DNA from: an uncultured Clostridia bacterium
Lineage (GTDB): Bacteria > Bacillota > Clostridia > TANB77 > CAG-508
Assembly (NCBI GenBank): GCA_934183325.1
Contig: CAKPSH010000005.1
Coordinates: 10,207-74,206, forward strand
Length of the DNA stretch: 64,000 bases
Direction: 5' to 3'
A model generated the notes under the pieces. That model had not been told where the DNA came from and made no database searches. It worked only from the letters and a program-made list of their open reading frames with translations. A program made the position numbers and the translations under genes. Below are positions 42,506 to 52,300 of this stretch, piece by piece. How positions within the stretch are numbered: position 1 is the first letter of the stretch; each line of letters begins with the position of its first letter.

Positions 42506-42937
42506 TTAATCTATAACAACAACTCCCATTGAACGAGCTGTTCCTGCTACCATATTCATAGCAGCTTCAACTGATGCAGCATTTAAGTCTTCCATTTTTT
42601 GTTCTGCAATTTGTTGAACTTGTGCTTTTGTAATTTTTGCAACTTTTTCTTTGTTTGGTTTTCCTGAACCTTTTTCAATTTTAATTGCTTTCTTTATTAA
42701 TACAGCAACTGGTGGAACTTTTGTTATGAATTCAAAAGATTTATCTTTATAAACAGTAATAACTACTGGGATTGTCATTCCAGGTTGATTAGCTGTTCTA
42801 TCATTAAATTCTTTTACGAATTGCATAATGTTAACACCACTTGAACCTAAAGCTGGACCTACTGGTGGAGCTGGTGTTGCCTTTCCTGCTTCAATTTGTA
42901 ATTTAATTACATTTACAACCTCTTTTTTTTGTGCCAT
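42506..42937 (-). CDS. rplK: 50S ribosomal protein L11
   Basis: 143 residues; L11 binds 23S rRNA at the GTPase-associated centre and is needed for the stringent response through RelA. The Pro-rich GKATPAPPVGPALGSSGVN motif, the KSFEFITK strand and a C-terminal rRNA-binding domain are all present. The ATG at 42937 is chosen because AGGAGGTG lies eight bases upstream; a GTG at 42946 would sit on top of it. Confidence 0.97.
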   Translation of the reverse strand: MAQKKEVVNVIKLQIEAGKATPAPPVGPALGSSGVNIMQFVKEFNDRTANQPGMTIPVVITVYKDKSFEFITKVPPVAVLIKKAIKIEKGSGKPNKEKVAKITKAQVQQIAEQKMEDLNAASVEAAMNMVAGTARSMGVVVID

Positions 42938-42992
42938 TTTTTGCACCTCCTTTTAATGTATAACTTTTATATTTTAAATTTAATATCGATAA

Positions 42993-43526
42993 TTATACTT
43001 TTTGGACTTGAGCAAATTCTAGTTCTACTGGAGTTTCTCTTCCAAACATAGATACTATTACTTTGACCTTGCCCTTTTCTTTATTGATTTCTTCAACAGT
43101 TCCTACAAATCCTTCTAATGCACCATTAATAATTTTAACAGAATCATTAACTTCATAATCTACATTAACTGGAACAGCGTCAAATCCCATAGCTCTAATC
43201 TCATCATCAGTAAGCGGTATTGGGTTAGTTCCAGAACCAACAAATCCTGTAACTCCTCTTGTATTTCTAACTATATACCATGTAGAATCTGTTACTATCA
43301 TTTTGATTAACACATATCCTGGAAAAACTTTTTTCAAATTTGTTTTTCTTTTTCCTTCTTTGATTTCAATTTGTTCTTCCATTGGAACAACTATTTCAAA
43401 GAAATAGTCTTCAAGTTCTCTGTTCTTCACTGTTTTCTCTAAGTCTGTTTTTACTTTGTTTTCATATCCTGAATAAGTGTGGATTACATACCATCTTGGT
43501 ACTAAATCTTCATTTTGATGAGCCAT
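42993..43526 (-). CDS. nusG: transcription termination/antitermination protein NusG
   Basis: 177 residues. The NGN domain (about 8-115; RWYVIHTYSGYE, FPGYVLIKM, RNTRGVTGFVG) contacts RNA polymerase, and the C-terminal KOW domain (about 125-177; DSVKIINGALEGFVGTVEE) contacts S10 or Rho. It follows secE by 23 bases in the standard order. Confidence 0.97.
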   Translation of the reverse strand: MAHQNEDLVPRWYVIHTYSGYENKVKTDLEKTVKNRELEDYFFEIVVPMEEQIEIKEGKRKTNLKKVFPGYVLIKMIVTDSTWYIVRNTRGVTGFVGSGTNPIPLTDDEIRAMGFDAVPVNVDYEVNDSVKIINGALEGFVGTVEEINKEKGKVKVIVSMFGRETPVELEFAQVQKV

Positions 43527-43549
43527 GTTATTTTTAGCCTCCTTAATTT

Positions 43550-43954
43550 TTATTCGTTATTATTATTATCTGTGTTCTCTTCATTATTTTCAGAATTTGA
43601 GTTATTATTTTCAGAATTATCTGCTTCTGAGCTGTTTTCTTCTGATGAATTATTTTCATCGTTGTTTTCTTCTGAACTTTGATTATCATTTTCTGTTGAG
43701 TCTTTGTTCTCATCTGTAGTTTGAGTAATAGAATTTTGCACTGCAGATTTAACTTTATTTATTCCATATGTATTTAAAGCTTCAAATGCTAGATCTAAAA
43801 CTAAAACAATTACAGTAGTAACTAAAACCATGGCGATGACAACCATTGTATTGTTTGTCAATTGTTTTTTTGTTGGCCAAATAACCTTTTTTAATTCGGC
43901 TTTAAAGTCTTTCCAAAAATGTTTGTTATTTTTTTCTTTTTCTTTTTTTGCCAT
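43550..43954 (-). CDS. secE: preprotein translocase subunit SecE with long acidic C-terminal tail
   Basis: 134 residues, about twice the usual length of a single-helix SecE. Residues 1-75 are ordinary: a cytoplasmic amphipathic helix with ELKKVIWPTKKQL and one membrane helix (about 38-60). From about residue 78 to the end is a low-complexity tail made almost only of Ser, Asn, Glu and Asp. SecE normally has its C-terminus outside, so this acidic tail would extend from the external side of the SecYEG channel. It lies between rpmG and nusG, as expected. The tail is coded in frame without signs of frameshift. Confidence 0.93.
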   Translation of the reverse strand: MAKKEKEKNNKHFWKDFKAELKKVIWPTKKQLTNNTMVVIAMVLVTTVIVLVLDLAFEALNTYGINKVKSAVQNSITQTTDENKDSTENDNQSSEENNDENNSSEENSSEADNSENNNSNSENNEENTDNNNNE

Positions 43955-43975
43955 CCTTTTTGTACCTCCTAAAAG

Positions 43976-44140
43976 TTATTTAGTTTCTTTGTGAGTAGTA
44001 CGTTTTTTGCAGAATTTACAATATTTTACTACTTCTAATCTGTCTGCATTGTTTCTCTTATTCTTTGATGTCATATAGTTTCTTCTTTTACATTCTGTAC
44101 ATTCCAATGTGATGTTTTCTCTTGGTCCTTTTGCTGCCAT
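43976..44140 (-). CDS. rpmG: 50S ribosomal protein L33 (zinc-binding type)
   Basis: 54 residues starting MAAKGPRENITLECTEC. Two CxxC pairs (CTEC and CKFC) mark the zinc-binding form, in contrast to the zinc-free paralogue induced under zinc shortage. The ATG has GGAGGTG upstream. It is the first gene of the cluster leading into secE and nusG, with a 21-base gap, and has its own promoter. Confidence 0.96.
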   Translation of the reverse strand: MAAKGPRENITLECTECKRRNYMTSKNKRNNADRLEVVKYCKFCKKRTTHKETK

Positions 44141-44220
44141 TTAAATACACCTCCGTAATTTTTTGCTTTTATTTTATTTTAAACGATGTGATATATGTAT
44201 AAATCCATACGCGTTTACAT

Positions 44221-44249
44221 ATTTTATCATACTTTACAATAAGTGTCAA
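44221..44249 (-). promoter_or_regulatory. promoter of rpmG-secE-nusG cluster
   Basis: Minus-strand TTGACA (44244-44249) and TAAAAT (44221-44226), 17-base spacer, with a leader of about 75 bases before the rpmG ATG. Confidence 0.8.
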
Positions 44250-44286
44250 TATTTTGTGACAAAACTTTTTTATTTTTTGCCATTAT

Positions 44287-44312
44287 AATAGACACGCATA
44301 GGCGTGTCTATT
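44287..44312. terminator. probable terminator downstream of surface gene A
   Basis: AATAGACACGC and GCGTGTCTATT form a perfect 11-bp stem with a 4-base loop. The T-tract is strong on the plus strand (ATTTATTTTTTA) and weak on the minus strand, but the only gene that needs it is the minus-strand surface gene ending at 44335. Confidence 0.65.
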
Positions 44313-44334
44313 ATTTATTTTTTATACAGTTATA

Positions 44335-47300
44335 TTAAATTTTATTCTTTAATACAAACTTCTTTATTAGTACAATTCCTAAGGCAATAATAATTATTGT
44401 TATTAATATAATTGTTATCATAGTATAGCTTCTATCTTCACCTGTTGGATCGTTTATTGTAATTGTTTCTGAACTATGTTTTGCTCTTATATGTGCATCA
44501 TCATTATTCATATCTTGAATTCTACTTACTGTATTGTTTATTTTTATGATTCTTACACTATTTTTATATGTTTTTGTATCTGTCAAATCATTTTCTGTTG
44601 AAATAACTTTAGATAAAGTTATTTTTGATGATGATTCTTCTCCATGTTTTAAGTTCTTCATTAATGGATTATTTCCTGTTGCAACAACAATTGTATTAAC
44701 ATTATACACTTCACTACTATCCATATCTTTTATTGCTGTTGGTTCTTTAGTCTCATAGCCTGCTTTTTGTTTATAATAGTTACTTGCAAATTCGTCCTGT
44801 GTTTCTTGATGATATATTTCCCAATCATCATTTATTGTACTTCCTGTATAATCAACTTGAGAAAATGTTAAATTGCTTGGTACAAAATCTGCAACCATTG
44901 CAGGTGATGTTGTTGTCTCTACATCATCATATCTATCATAAATTTTTATATTTGTTGTTCCAGAATTCTCAATTTTGCTTATTTTATTACCATTTTCATC
45001 ATTTTCGAATTCTTCACAATTATATACTCTCATACTGTTATTATCTCTGTCTTTTACTTCTATCTTGTTCAATAAATTATTATATGCTGTATAATTTTTC
45101 TCATAGAATACTGAACTCTTATAATCTTCTTTATATAATCCTATACCAATGACATCGTTATTATTGTTTTTATAATATCTTATGGCATCATAATCGCTTT
45201 CATTTTTTACAGTTATTTTATATGTTATTTCTAATGTAGCCCCATTTATTAACTCGTTTGTCATTGATATATTTATATTTGTTCCTTTTTCTACTTGTAC
45301 TACTCCAGGAACTTTCTGTGTTCTTATTTCTTCTGGTGTGGCTTCAAATTGTACTGTTCCATTTTGTAATATCAATTTTATCTTTGCAACCTCTTTTGTA
45401 ATATTTAATTTTGTTTTAGTTCTTGGTGTTAGAGCAAAGTCGATATTATCAATTGAATATGATGGATCTTGTTCTCCAAAGGTATCTAATTTAGCTTTTT
45501 CAGGATAGAATTCCATCATTGATGTATATGCATACATCATATATTCAGTTGGATTTTTTATTGTATCAACTGCATCTGAATATTTATATCCATTAGCGAA
45601 TTTATTGTTAATTTCAATTCTTCTGTTTGCTTCATCATATGCATCTGAATATCTTGTATCTGTCTCATTTACATACCAGAATCTTGTATTATCACCTGTA
45701 TTTGTGTTTGGATTTGCTTTTGCAGATTGATAGAATTCTCCATTGTAAGGATATTGATATTCTCCTCTGTTCATTGTATCTTTTTGATTTTCACTATTTA
45801 AAGTTTTATCCCCATATACAAATCTTACAACATAATTTCCAGGCATAAATCCAGTAAATGTATAATTTCCATTATCATCTGTTGTAGTTGTTGCCCTTAC
45901 CATTTGTTTAGTTAATTTTTGTCCGTTTTCCTCTACATCTTTTAATTCAACTAATTCTACAGTCAATCCTTTTATTTTCTTTGAATTGTCATTTATTGTT
46001 GGAGCATTATTATCATAATAATAATTTGCAAAATTCTCTGTTTCCCATACACTTCCGCTTAGTTTTCTCGTATCATTTGCGTTGCTAAATATCAATGTTG
46101 GTGCCTTATCCCAATCTTTTTCACTTGGTGTCGTTTCTAGTAATTGCATTGCATTTAAGTTTCCAGGTATTGAATATGTATCCATTACACCCGCAGCTCT
46201 ATATTGTTTTCCATCATATACATATATATATGCATTAGTTCCTGCAAATTTAGTTTGTTTTGTTGTACTATCTTGATCAATTCTATAATATGTACTAAAG
46301 CCATTTACTTCTGTAATTGTTTCAATATTTATTTTATTGTTTTGATCTTTACCCAAAGTGTTTTTGAATATAGTTTGTGCAGAATTATCTGTTCCGTGCC
46401 ATGTTCCAAATGAACAATTATATTTTATATCTTTAGATGAATTTTCACCCATTCTATATGTAATATAAATTGATATACTATCATTCGTTTCTAGCATTAC
46501 ACCACTATTTCCAAGATTTATATATAAATCTTGATAATCATGTCCTGTAGCAAGTCCTGCCGCAATTGCAAGATAATCCTTTGTTTCAGATGTTCTTCCA
46601 TATCTACTATTAGCACTTGTTGTTGCTTCTAAAATTGGAGTAATTTTATTTTTAAATGCACTCATTCCTACTATTTGTTTTCCTGCAGATGTTGTATAAC
46701 CATCACTGTATGATAAATACATTCTATCCATATATGTTACCAATTCATTTACTGTTGTTGGTATATTTGACACATTTTTTACAACAATTTTATATGTTGC
46801 ATATACTTGTATCTTTGCAGCATCTTCTTCATATGTTGCTGTTCCATTTCTTAATCTTGCTGAATCTGTGTTGTAATTATAATCATTTGGTGATATCACT
46901 TGATTATAAGATAATAATGATGCTAATGTCTTTGTTAAATAATCATCTGCTGCAATTTCAAGCTCTTTATCTGATAATGTTCCATATTTATATTCCTCAT
47001 CTTTTCCGTTCATAGATACAACTGTCTTATATAAATCCTCTTTTACATTTAATGTTGTAGTTGCTCTTGGAATTAATCCCATATTTATATTTAATTGTCC
47101 ATTATATACATACCAATATCCACCAGTTGTTTGTTTTGGAGCATTTGCAACTGCTTTTTTAGCTACACGCTTTCCATTTGCATCTTTAGTATTTGTTGTT
47201 AAAATTATCTTGTCATATACTGGGTAATACTCTTGTTTTACAGATGATGTTCCACCTTCTTCTGAGTTGTATCCTGAGTATGATTTTATTTTGCAATCAT

Positions 47301-49374
47301 AAATATATTGTAATTTTCTATATATTTCTGTTGAATTTCCATGTCTTAAAGCTACCTTGTTATATACATTGCTTATATAACTTCCATCATCCATATTTAA
47401 ACTTGATTTATTCTTTATTGCATCTAATTCTGCATTATATATTTCTTCTCTTATTGCTGTTAAATCATTTTCATGAAATACCTGATTATATAATTTTCCA
47501 CCTTCTAATGTTAAATAAGAAGCTGTAAAAATCTTATTGCTTACTGCATAATTATCTGGTGTAGAACCTATTGTAACAAATTTTTGATTTAATTCATTTC
47601 TATCGTTTGTAAGTTCTGAACCTTTTGAAGCTTTGTTCCATTTATCTGTATTATAGTCTGTTCTTACAGTGACTTGATTCTTAGTTGTTGTTGCTTCATA
47701 TTCCATTCCATCATAAGTAAATACTACTATATACTTCTTTGTTGCATCTACTCCTTTGAATGAATAGTATCCTGTTTTATCTGTTATTGTTGGGTTTGTT
47801 GAAGGAACAGTTGTCTTTGTTCCTAATTCTGTAGTATAGAAATCTCTTTCATATTTATGCTCTGTATCTGTATCTTTTTCGCTATTTAATTTTGCTAAAG
47901 ATCTAGCTCCTGTCGTTTTATTTACTTCATATAGTGTAACTAAAACACCTGATATAGATTTTTCTCCAGCATCTTTAGAGCCATTTATATCTTGTGCCTT
48001 TCCGCTTGTTGCACTATCATTCCATACATATCCAGCAAGTTCCATTTCTTGTGGTTCAACTTTTATTGTTGGAATATCTGGAATATCTGGTGTTGTGCCA
48101 TATTTCTTTACACCTAATTTTATTTTTTCAGTAGATGTCTCTACTGATGCATCACCTTTTATTAAAGGTTGCATTGGATTTGGTGTAATAGTTGTTGGAC
48201 CTGTTAAATTTACTTTTACTGTTGATGAATACCATTTCGCTGGTACATCTACTGGAATCCCGAAAAAACTTGCAGCAAGTGCTGCTGCTTTAGCAGCTAT
48301 CCATGATGCTGAAATTCCAGATCTCTTTGTAATATTAGTTGCATTCCATTTTTGTTTATGTACTTCATAATATTTTATCTCATCATCTATTTTCCATTTA
48401 GATATATATTCTACTTCAACATCTATATTAACTTGATCTATAAATAAATTATCTAAATAGTTGAATTCAATATAAAAAGTCTTACCTTTTTGTGCGTCAG
48501 AAGGAATATCATTCATATTATTATATGTAATTGTTCCTGTTGCATTTGTTAATCTTACATCTTTAATTTCTTTATTGTTCTTATCATAAAACTTATATGA
48601 TTTTATCCAACTTAATGCATAATTTCCTTTTTTATATTCATTATATTTTACTGTGAATGGGCCCATTCTATATTTTGTATTACTTATATTATTATAATCT
48701 ATTTTTACATCTACTTTTGCATCATCTGAACTTCCTGTTAAATCAACAGTTTCTTTATTCCATTTATCAATATAATAATTTCCAACATCATATAGATTGT
48801 TTCCATTAGCTGTTATTTCTGCTGTTGTTGAGCCAACTTCTCTCCATATAGCTTGTTGTTTTACATAATATGGCGTTAAGTTTTGTGTTAAATTCTTATA
48901 ATAGTATGTAGTATTTGTACTATTATAATATTTTCCTAATCCTAAAATTCCATATATGTGATTCTTTTGTGTCTCTGTCAAAACATTTTTTTCTTCCATT
49001 GTCATAGTTTGAACAACATTTGGCTCTTTTAATGCTTCTAATGCTGATTTTATGTATTGATATCTAGTATTCTTATCCTCGTTTGCTAAACTAGCACTAG
49101 AGAAGAAATCTCTAAGTCCTTCATTTGCTGCAATTCCAACTAATGTAGAAAGATTTGTGTTATATTCTGCTCCCTTTTTACCACAATAATATTGTTTTCC
49201 TTTTACAGTAATTACATGTGTTACTTGATTGTATAAAGCCCAGTCATGTGATATATACTGATTACTTGTGTATAAACTTTGAACCGTTCTTGCTTGAACC
49301 GCCGTTGACATTATTAATCCTAATATCAACATCATAAAAAATATAATTGATATTTTTAATTTTTTATCTTTCAT
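44335..49374 (-). CDS. giant surface protein A: thioester-like N-terminus, two SdrD-B/Cna-B-type domains, C-terminal anchor
   Basis: 1679 residues with a signal peptide (about 1-29). The N-terminal domain has C64 (QYYCGKK) and Q173 in KQQAIW, resembling the Cys and TQxA(I/V)W pair of thioester adhesin domains. A first SdrD-B-like domain starts near 443 (AGYVWNDS), a second near 1103 (LSGSVWET, GNYTFTGFMPGNYVV), and DUF11-like regions follow. The end has DPTGEDRSY, a membrane segment and a Lys-rich tail (VLIKKFVLKNKI). No LPxTG is seen. It probably acts as a cell-surface adhesin. It lies 16 bases behind protein B and is highly similar to the gene at 54603-59945. Confidence 0.82.
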   Translation of the reverse strand: MKDKKLKISIIFFMMLILGLIMSTAVQARTVQSLYTSNQYISHDWALYNQVTHVITVKGKQYYCGKKGAEYNTNLSTLVGIAANEGLRDFFSSASLANEDKNTRYQYIKSALEALKEPNVVQTMTMEEKNVLTETQKNHIYGILGLGKYYNSTNTTYYYKNLTQNLTPYYVKQQAIWREVGSTTAEITANGNNLYDVGNYYIDKWNKETVDLTGSSDDAKVDVKIDYNNISNTKYRMGPFTVKYNEYKKGNYALSWIKSYKFYDKNNKEIKDVRLTNATGTITYNNMNDIPSDAQKGKTFYIEFNYLDNLFIDQVNIDVEVEYISKWKIDDEIKYYEVHKQKWNATNITKRSGISASWIAAKAAALAASFFGIPVDVPAKWYSSTVKVNLTGPTTITPNPMQPLIKGDASVETSTEKIKLGVKKYGTTPDIPDIPTIKVEPQEMELAGYVWNDSATSGKAQDINGSKDAGEKSISGVLVTLYEVNKTTGARSLAKLNSEKDTDTEHKYERDFYTTELGTKTTVPSTNPTITDKTGYYSFKGVDATKKYIVVFTYDGMEYEATTTKNQVTVRTDYNTDKWNKASKGSELTNDRNELNQKFVTIGSTPDNYAVSNKIFTASYLTLEGGKLYNQVFHENDLTAIREEIYNAELDAIKNKSSLNMDDGSYISNVYNKVALRHGNSTEIYRKLQYIYDCKIKSYSGYNSEEGGTSSVKQEYYPVYDKIILTTNTKDANGKRVAKKAVANAPKQTTGGYWYVYNGQLNINMGLIPRATTTLNVKEDLYKTVVSMNGKDEEYKYGTLSDKELEIAADDYLTKTLASLLSYNQVISPNDYNYNTDSARLRNGTATYEEDAAKIQVYATYKIVVKNVSNIPTTVNELVTYMDRMYLSYSDGYTTSAGKQIVGMSAFKNKITPILEATTSANSRYGRTSETKDYLAIAAGLATGHDYQDLYINLGNSGVMLETNDSISIYITYRMGENSSKDIKYNCSFGTWHGTDNSAQTIFKNTLGKDQNNKINIETITEVNGFSTYYRIDQDSTTKQTKFAGTNAYIYVYDGKQYRAAGVMDTYSIPGNLNAMQLLETTPSEKDWDKAPTLIFSNANDTRKLSGSVWETENFANYYYDNNAPTINDNSKKIKGLTVELVELKDVEENGQKLTKQMVRATTTTDDNGNYTFTGFMPGNYVVRFVYGDKTLNSENQKDTMNRGEYQYPYNGEFYQSAKANPNTNTGDNTRFWYVNETDTRYSDAYDEANRRIEINNKFANGYKYSDAVDTIKNPTEYMMYAYTSMMEFYPEKAKLDTFGEQDPSYSIDNIDFALTPRTKTKLNITKEVAKIKLILQNGTVQFEATPEEIRTQKVPGVVQVEKGTNINISMTNELINGATLEITYKITVKNESDYDAIRYYKNNNNDVIGIGLYKEDYKSSVFYEKNYTAYNNLLNKIEVKDRDNNSMRVYNCEEFENDENGNKISKIENSGTTNIKIYDRYDDVETTTSPAMVADFVPSNLTFSQVDYTGSTINDDWEIYHQETQDEFASNYYKQKAGYETKEPTAIKDMDSSEVYNVNTIVVATGNNPLMKNLKHGEESSSKITLSKVISTENDLTDTKTYKNSVRIIKINNTVSRIQDMNNDDAHIRAKHSSETITINDPTGEDRSYTMITIILITIIIIALGIVLIKKFVLKNKI

Positions 49375-49390
49375 TTTTATCCTCCTTTCC

Positions 49391-52300
49391 TTAAATATCT
49401 ATTGCTTTCTTTTTTACAATATATACTACAACTGCCATAATTGTTATCATCATTATTACGGCACCTATATAATAAGTCACACCTGTTTTTACTGCTATGA
49501 TTATTTCTGCCATTCCATAATCGTTTTCATCTTGTACTTTATTTCCCGGTGTAGAATTTATATCACTTACACCTTCGTCATTATATGCTTCATATATTTC
49601 AGCTGTATTATTTGTAAGACCTGTATTTGTTTCTGACATATTTTTTGTTAACACTAATTTAACACTTGTACTTTCACCTGGATTTAATATTTTATCTTTT
49701 AAAGACGAATTATATAAGTTTCCATCTGTACCTAAATACCAGTCTGAATTCATTTCAGAGTTAAACTTTAAATCTGTTGTTGATAAATAATCTACAATTC
49801 TATTTGCATATCCTGCTATAGCTCCATTATTTGTCACAGTTATTGTATATTCTACTGCAACAATTGTATCTTTCAAATCCTTAGATTTTATTTCGATTTT
49901 TTCTAGTTTTGAATTATTATATTCTTTACTATTTGTATTTGAAGCTGTTTTTGTTGTTATTTTTGTTATTGTTTTAGTTAAACTTAAATCAAATTTCTTA
50001 CTTTCTGATAGTCCCATATTTATATCGTATAAATTAGATCCTAATTCAATTGTATTGGTTGCCGCACATTCAGTTTCAATTCCATCAATTTTTATTTTCA
50101 TGTCTAATACTTTGCTCGCATTGTTTTCACTTGCATTGTATTTTGTAACATCATAGTTCATTTTATCGTATACAAATGCCACTACATATTTTCCCTTTGG
50201 TACACTTCTAAATATATATTCACCATTTTCGCCTGTATATGTTGATGATATTACATTTCCTGATTCATCTATTAGTATTACTCTTATTCCTTTTAAAAGT
50301 GTTTCACTATTATCTCTTATTCCATCTTGATTACTGTCAACCCATGCTAATCCAGATATTGTATAATTTTCAATTGGATTATTATTGTCATCAATGTCAT
50401 ATATTCTTTTATTAACTGTATGTTCAATCTTATCACTTGTAATTGTTTTATTATCATAAGTCATTTCAAAATAATTACTTATCTTCATATCTGATTTGTC
50501 TTCATCAATATATCCTGCCACACCTCTAACTGTAATTTCTACTTTTTGCTTTCCTGCTAAAGTTATTGAAATTTCTTTTTCTGTTGTTGTTATTTCATCT
50601 TGTCCATCAATTTTATACGCAAATTCCTTTAAAATAATTCCATCAGACATCACATCTTTAATATTAATGTTATATGCATTTACATTACTTGTATTTTCTA
50701 TTGTATAAGTATATTCAATTTCGTCTTCCTCATATAGGCTTCCTACTTTATTATTTGATGTATGCATTGTTTTCAATTCTGCTTTTCCCATAAATATTTC
50801 TATCTCATTACTTTCAATATTTTCATTAATGTTGTCAGCTGTTGCTGTCATTTTTACTTTTACATCATTAATATTTGTAGTTAAATTATCAATTTTACAG
50901 CTTAATGAAATATTTTTATTTTCCGTTAACTTATCTATTTTCCACGTAATTTTATTTTTCTTTCTGCTCATTGTAATTCCATCATCATAGCTACTATCTT
51001 CAAAAGTAATTCCTTTTGGTATATCACAATTTACAACAACATTATTGTAATCACTACCATTTTTCTTTTCTATATTTAAATAATATGTAATAGTATTTCC
51101 ACTCTCAATTGTAATTATTTTTTCATTTGATGTCAGTGTTAATTCAAAATTTCCTTGAATTCTTGTATTCTTTATTGTGTTTGATGAATATGTTTCATCT
51201 TTTTCATCAACTTTTGCTATTACTTCTACACTAACTTCAAATTCACTTGCTGTTAATTTTTCATATTGTTTTCTTAATTCTTCTTTTGTTGCTTCATCAA
51301 TTTTTTCCTCTTCTTGTTCTTCTTGAAGTATCTTATTAAACATTTCTATTGCTTTTTTATATTCTTCATCAGATTTATAATCTTCTCTTTTTATATAATC
51401 TTCAGCTTTTATTTCTTCATCATTACTATTTCCACTAATAAATTCTTCAAAAGTATAATTTGGAATAGATGCTACTTTTAAATAAAATGTTTTGTCAATA
51501 GTTTGATTTGGTTTTACTTCTTCAATTTCCTCTTCATAAGTCTTCATTTCTGAGTTAGTTTCATATCCATAGCTTTCTATGTCAGAATAATATACTTCTT
51601 CTGCATAATAAGCTATATCTGGTATTTTGATAGATAATTTTGCATTATTTATTGTTTTATCACTTGTATTAGTTATATGAACAGTATATTTAATTATCTT
51701 TCCTTCTTTAACTTGTTCACCGTTTTTTACACTTGATTCTAAAGTTAATTTTAATTCGTCATTTGCACTTGTAGAAGCTCCAACTTTAGTTGATGTACTT
51801 GTTTCTTGTTGTCCCTTTGTTACGCCATCCATGTTTGTATAAAATACCTTAAACATACTATATGTGCTTTCTTCTTTTTCTAGTCCTTCTGGTATTTCTA
51901 CTTTATATTCGAATTTCATTACATCTCCTGTTGACATTGTTCCTTCTACTATTATTAAATATGATTTTACTGCTCCTAAGTCCTCTACTTCTTTCTTCCA
52001 GCCATTTGACTCTTTTGTTATATCTTCTGTTGCTTCTGAATTTGTACTATAATATACTGTTATCTTGCTTTCATCTATTCCTGATACTGCTTTTATTCCT
52101 TCTACCATCTTTGCTGTAAATGTACTTCCTAGCACTTTTCCCGTTGTCATATCTTTATTTCCTTCAGCAGGTGTTCTTCCTAGTATCTTTATATCTCCAC
52201 ATGTATAATTGTAATTATTCATTATTGTTATTGTCTCTGTTGCTATTTTTGATTTTGTATTCTTATCTAATCTTCCTGTCTCTGTTTCCCCACTTATTGA

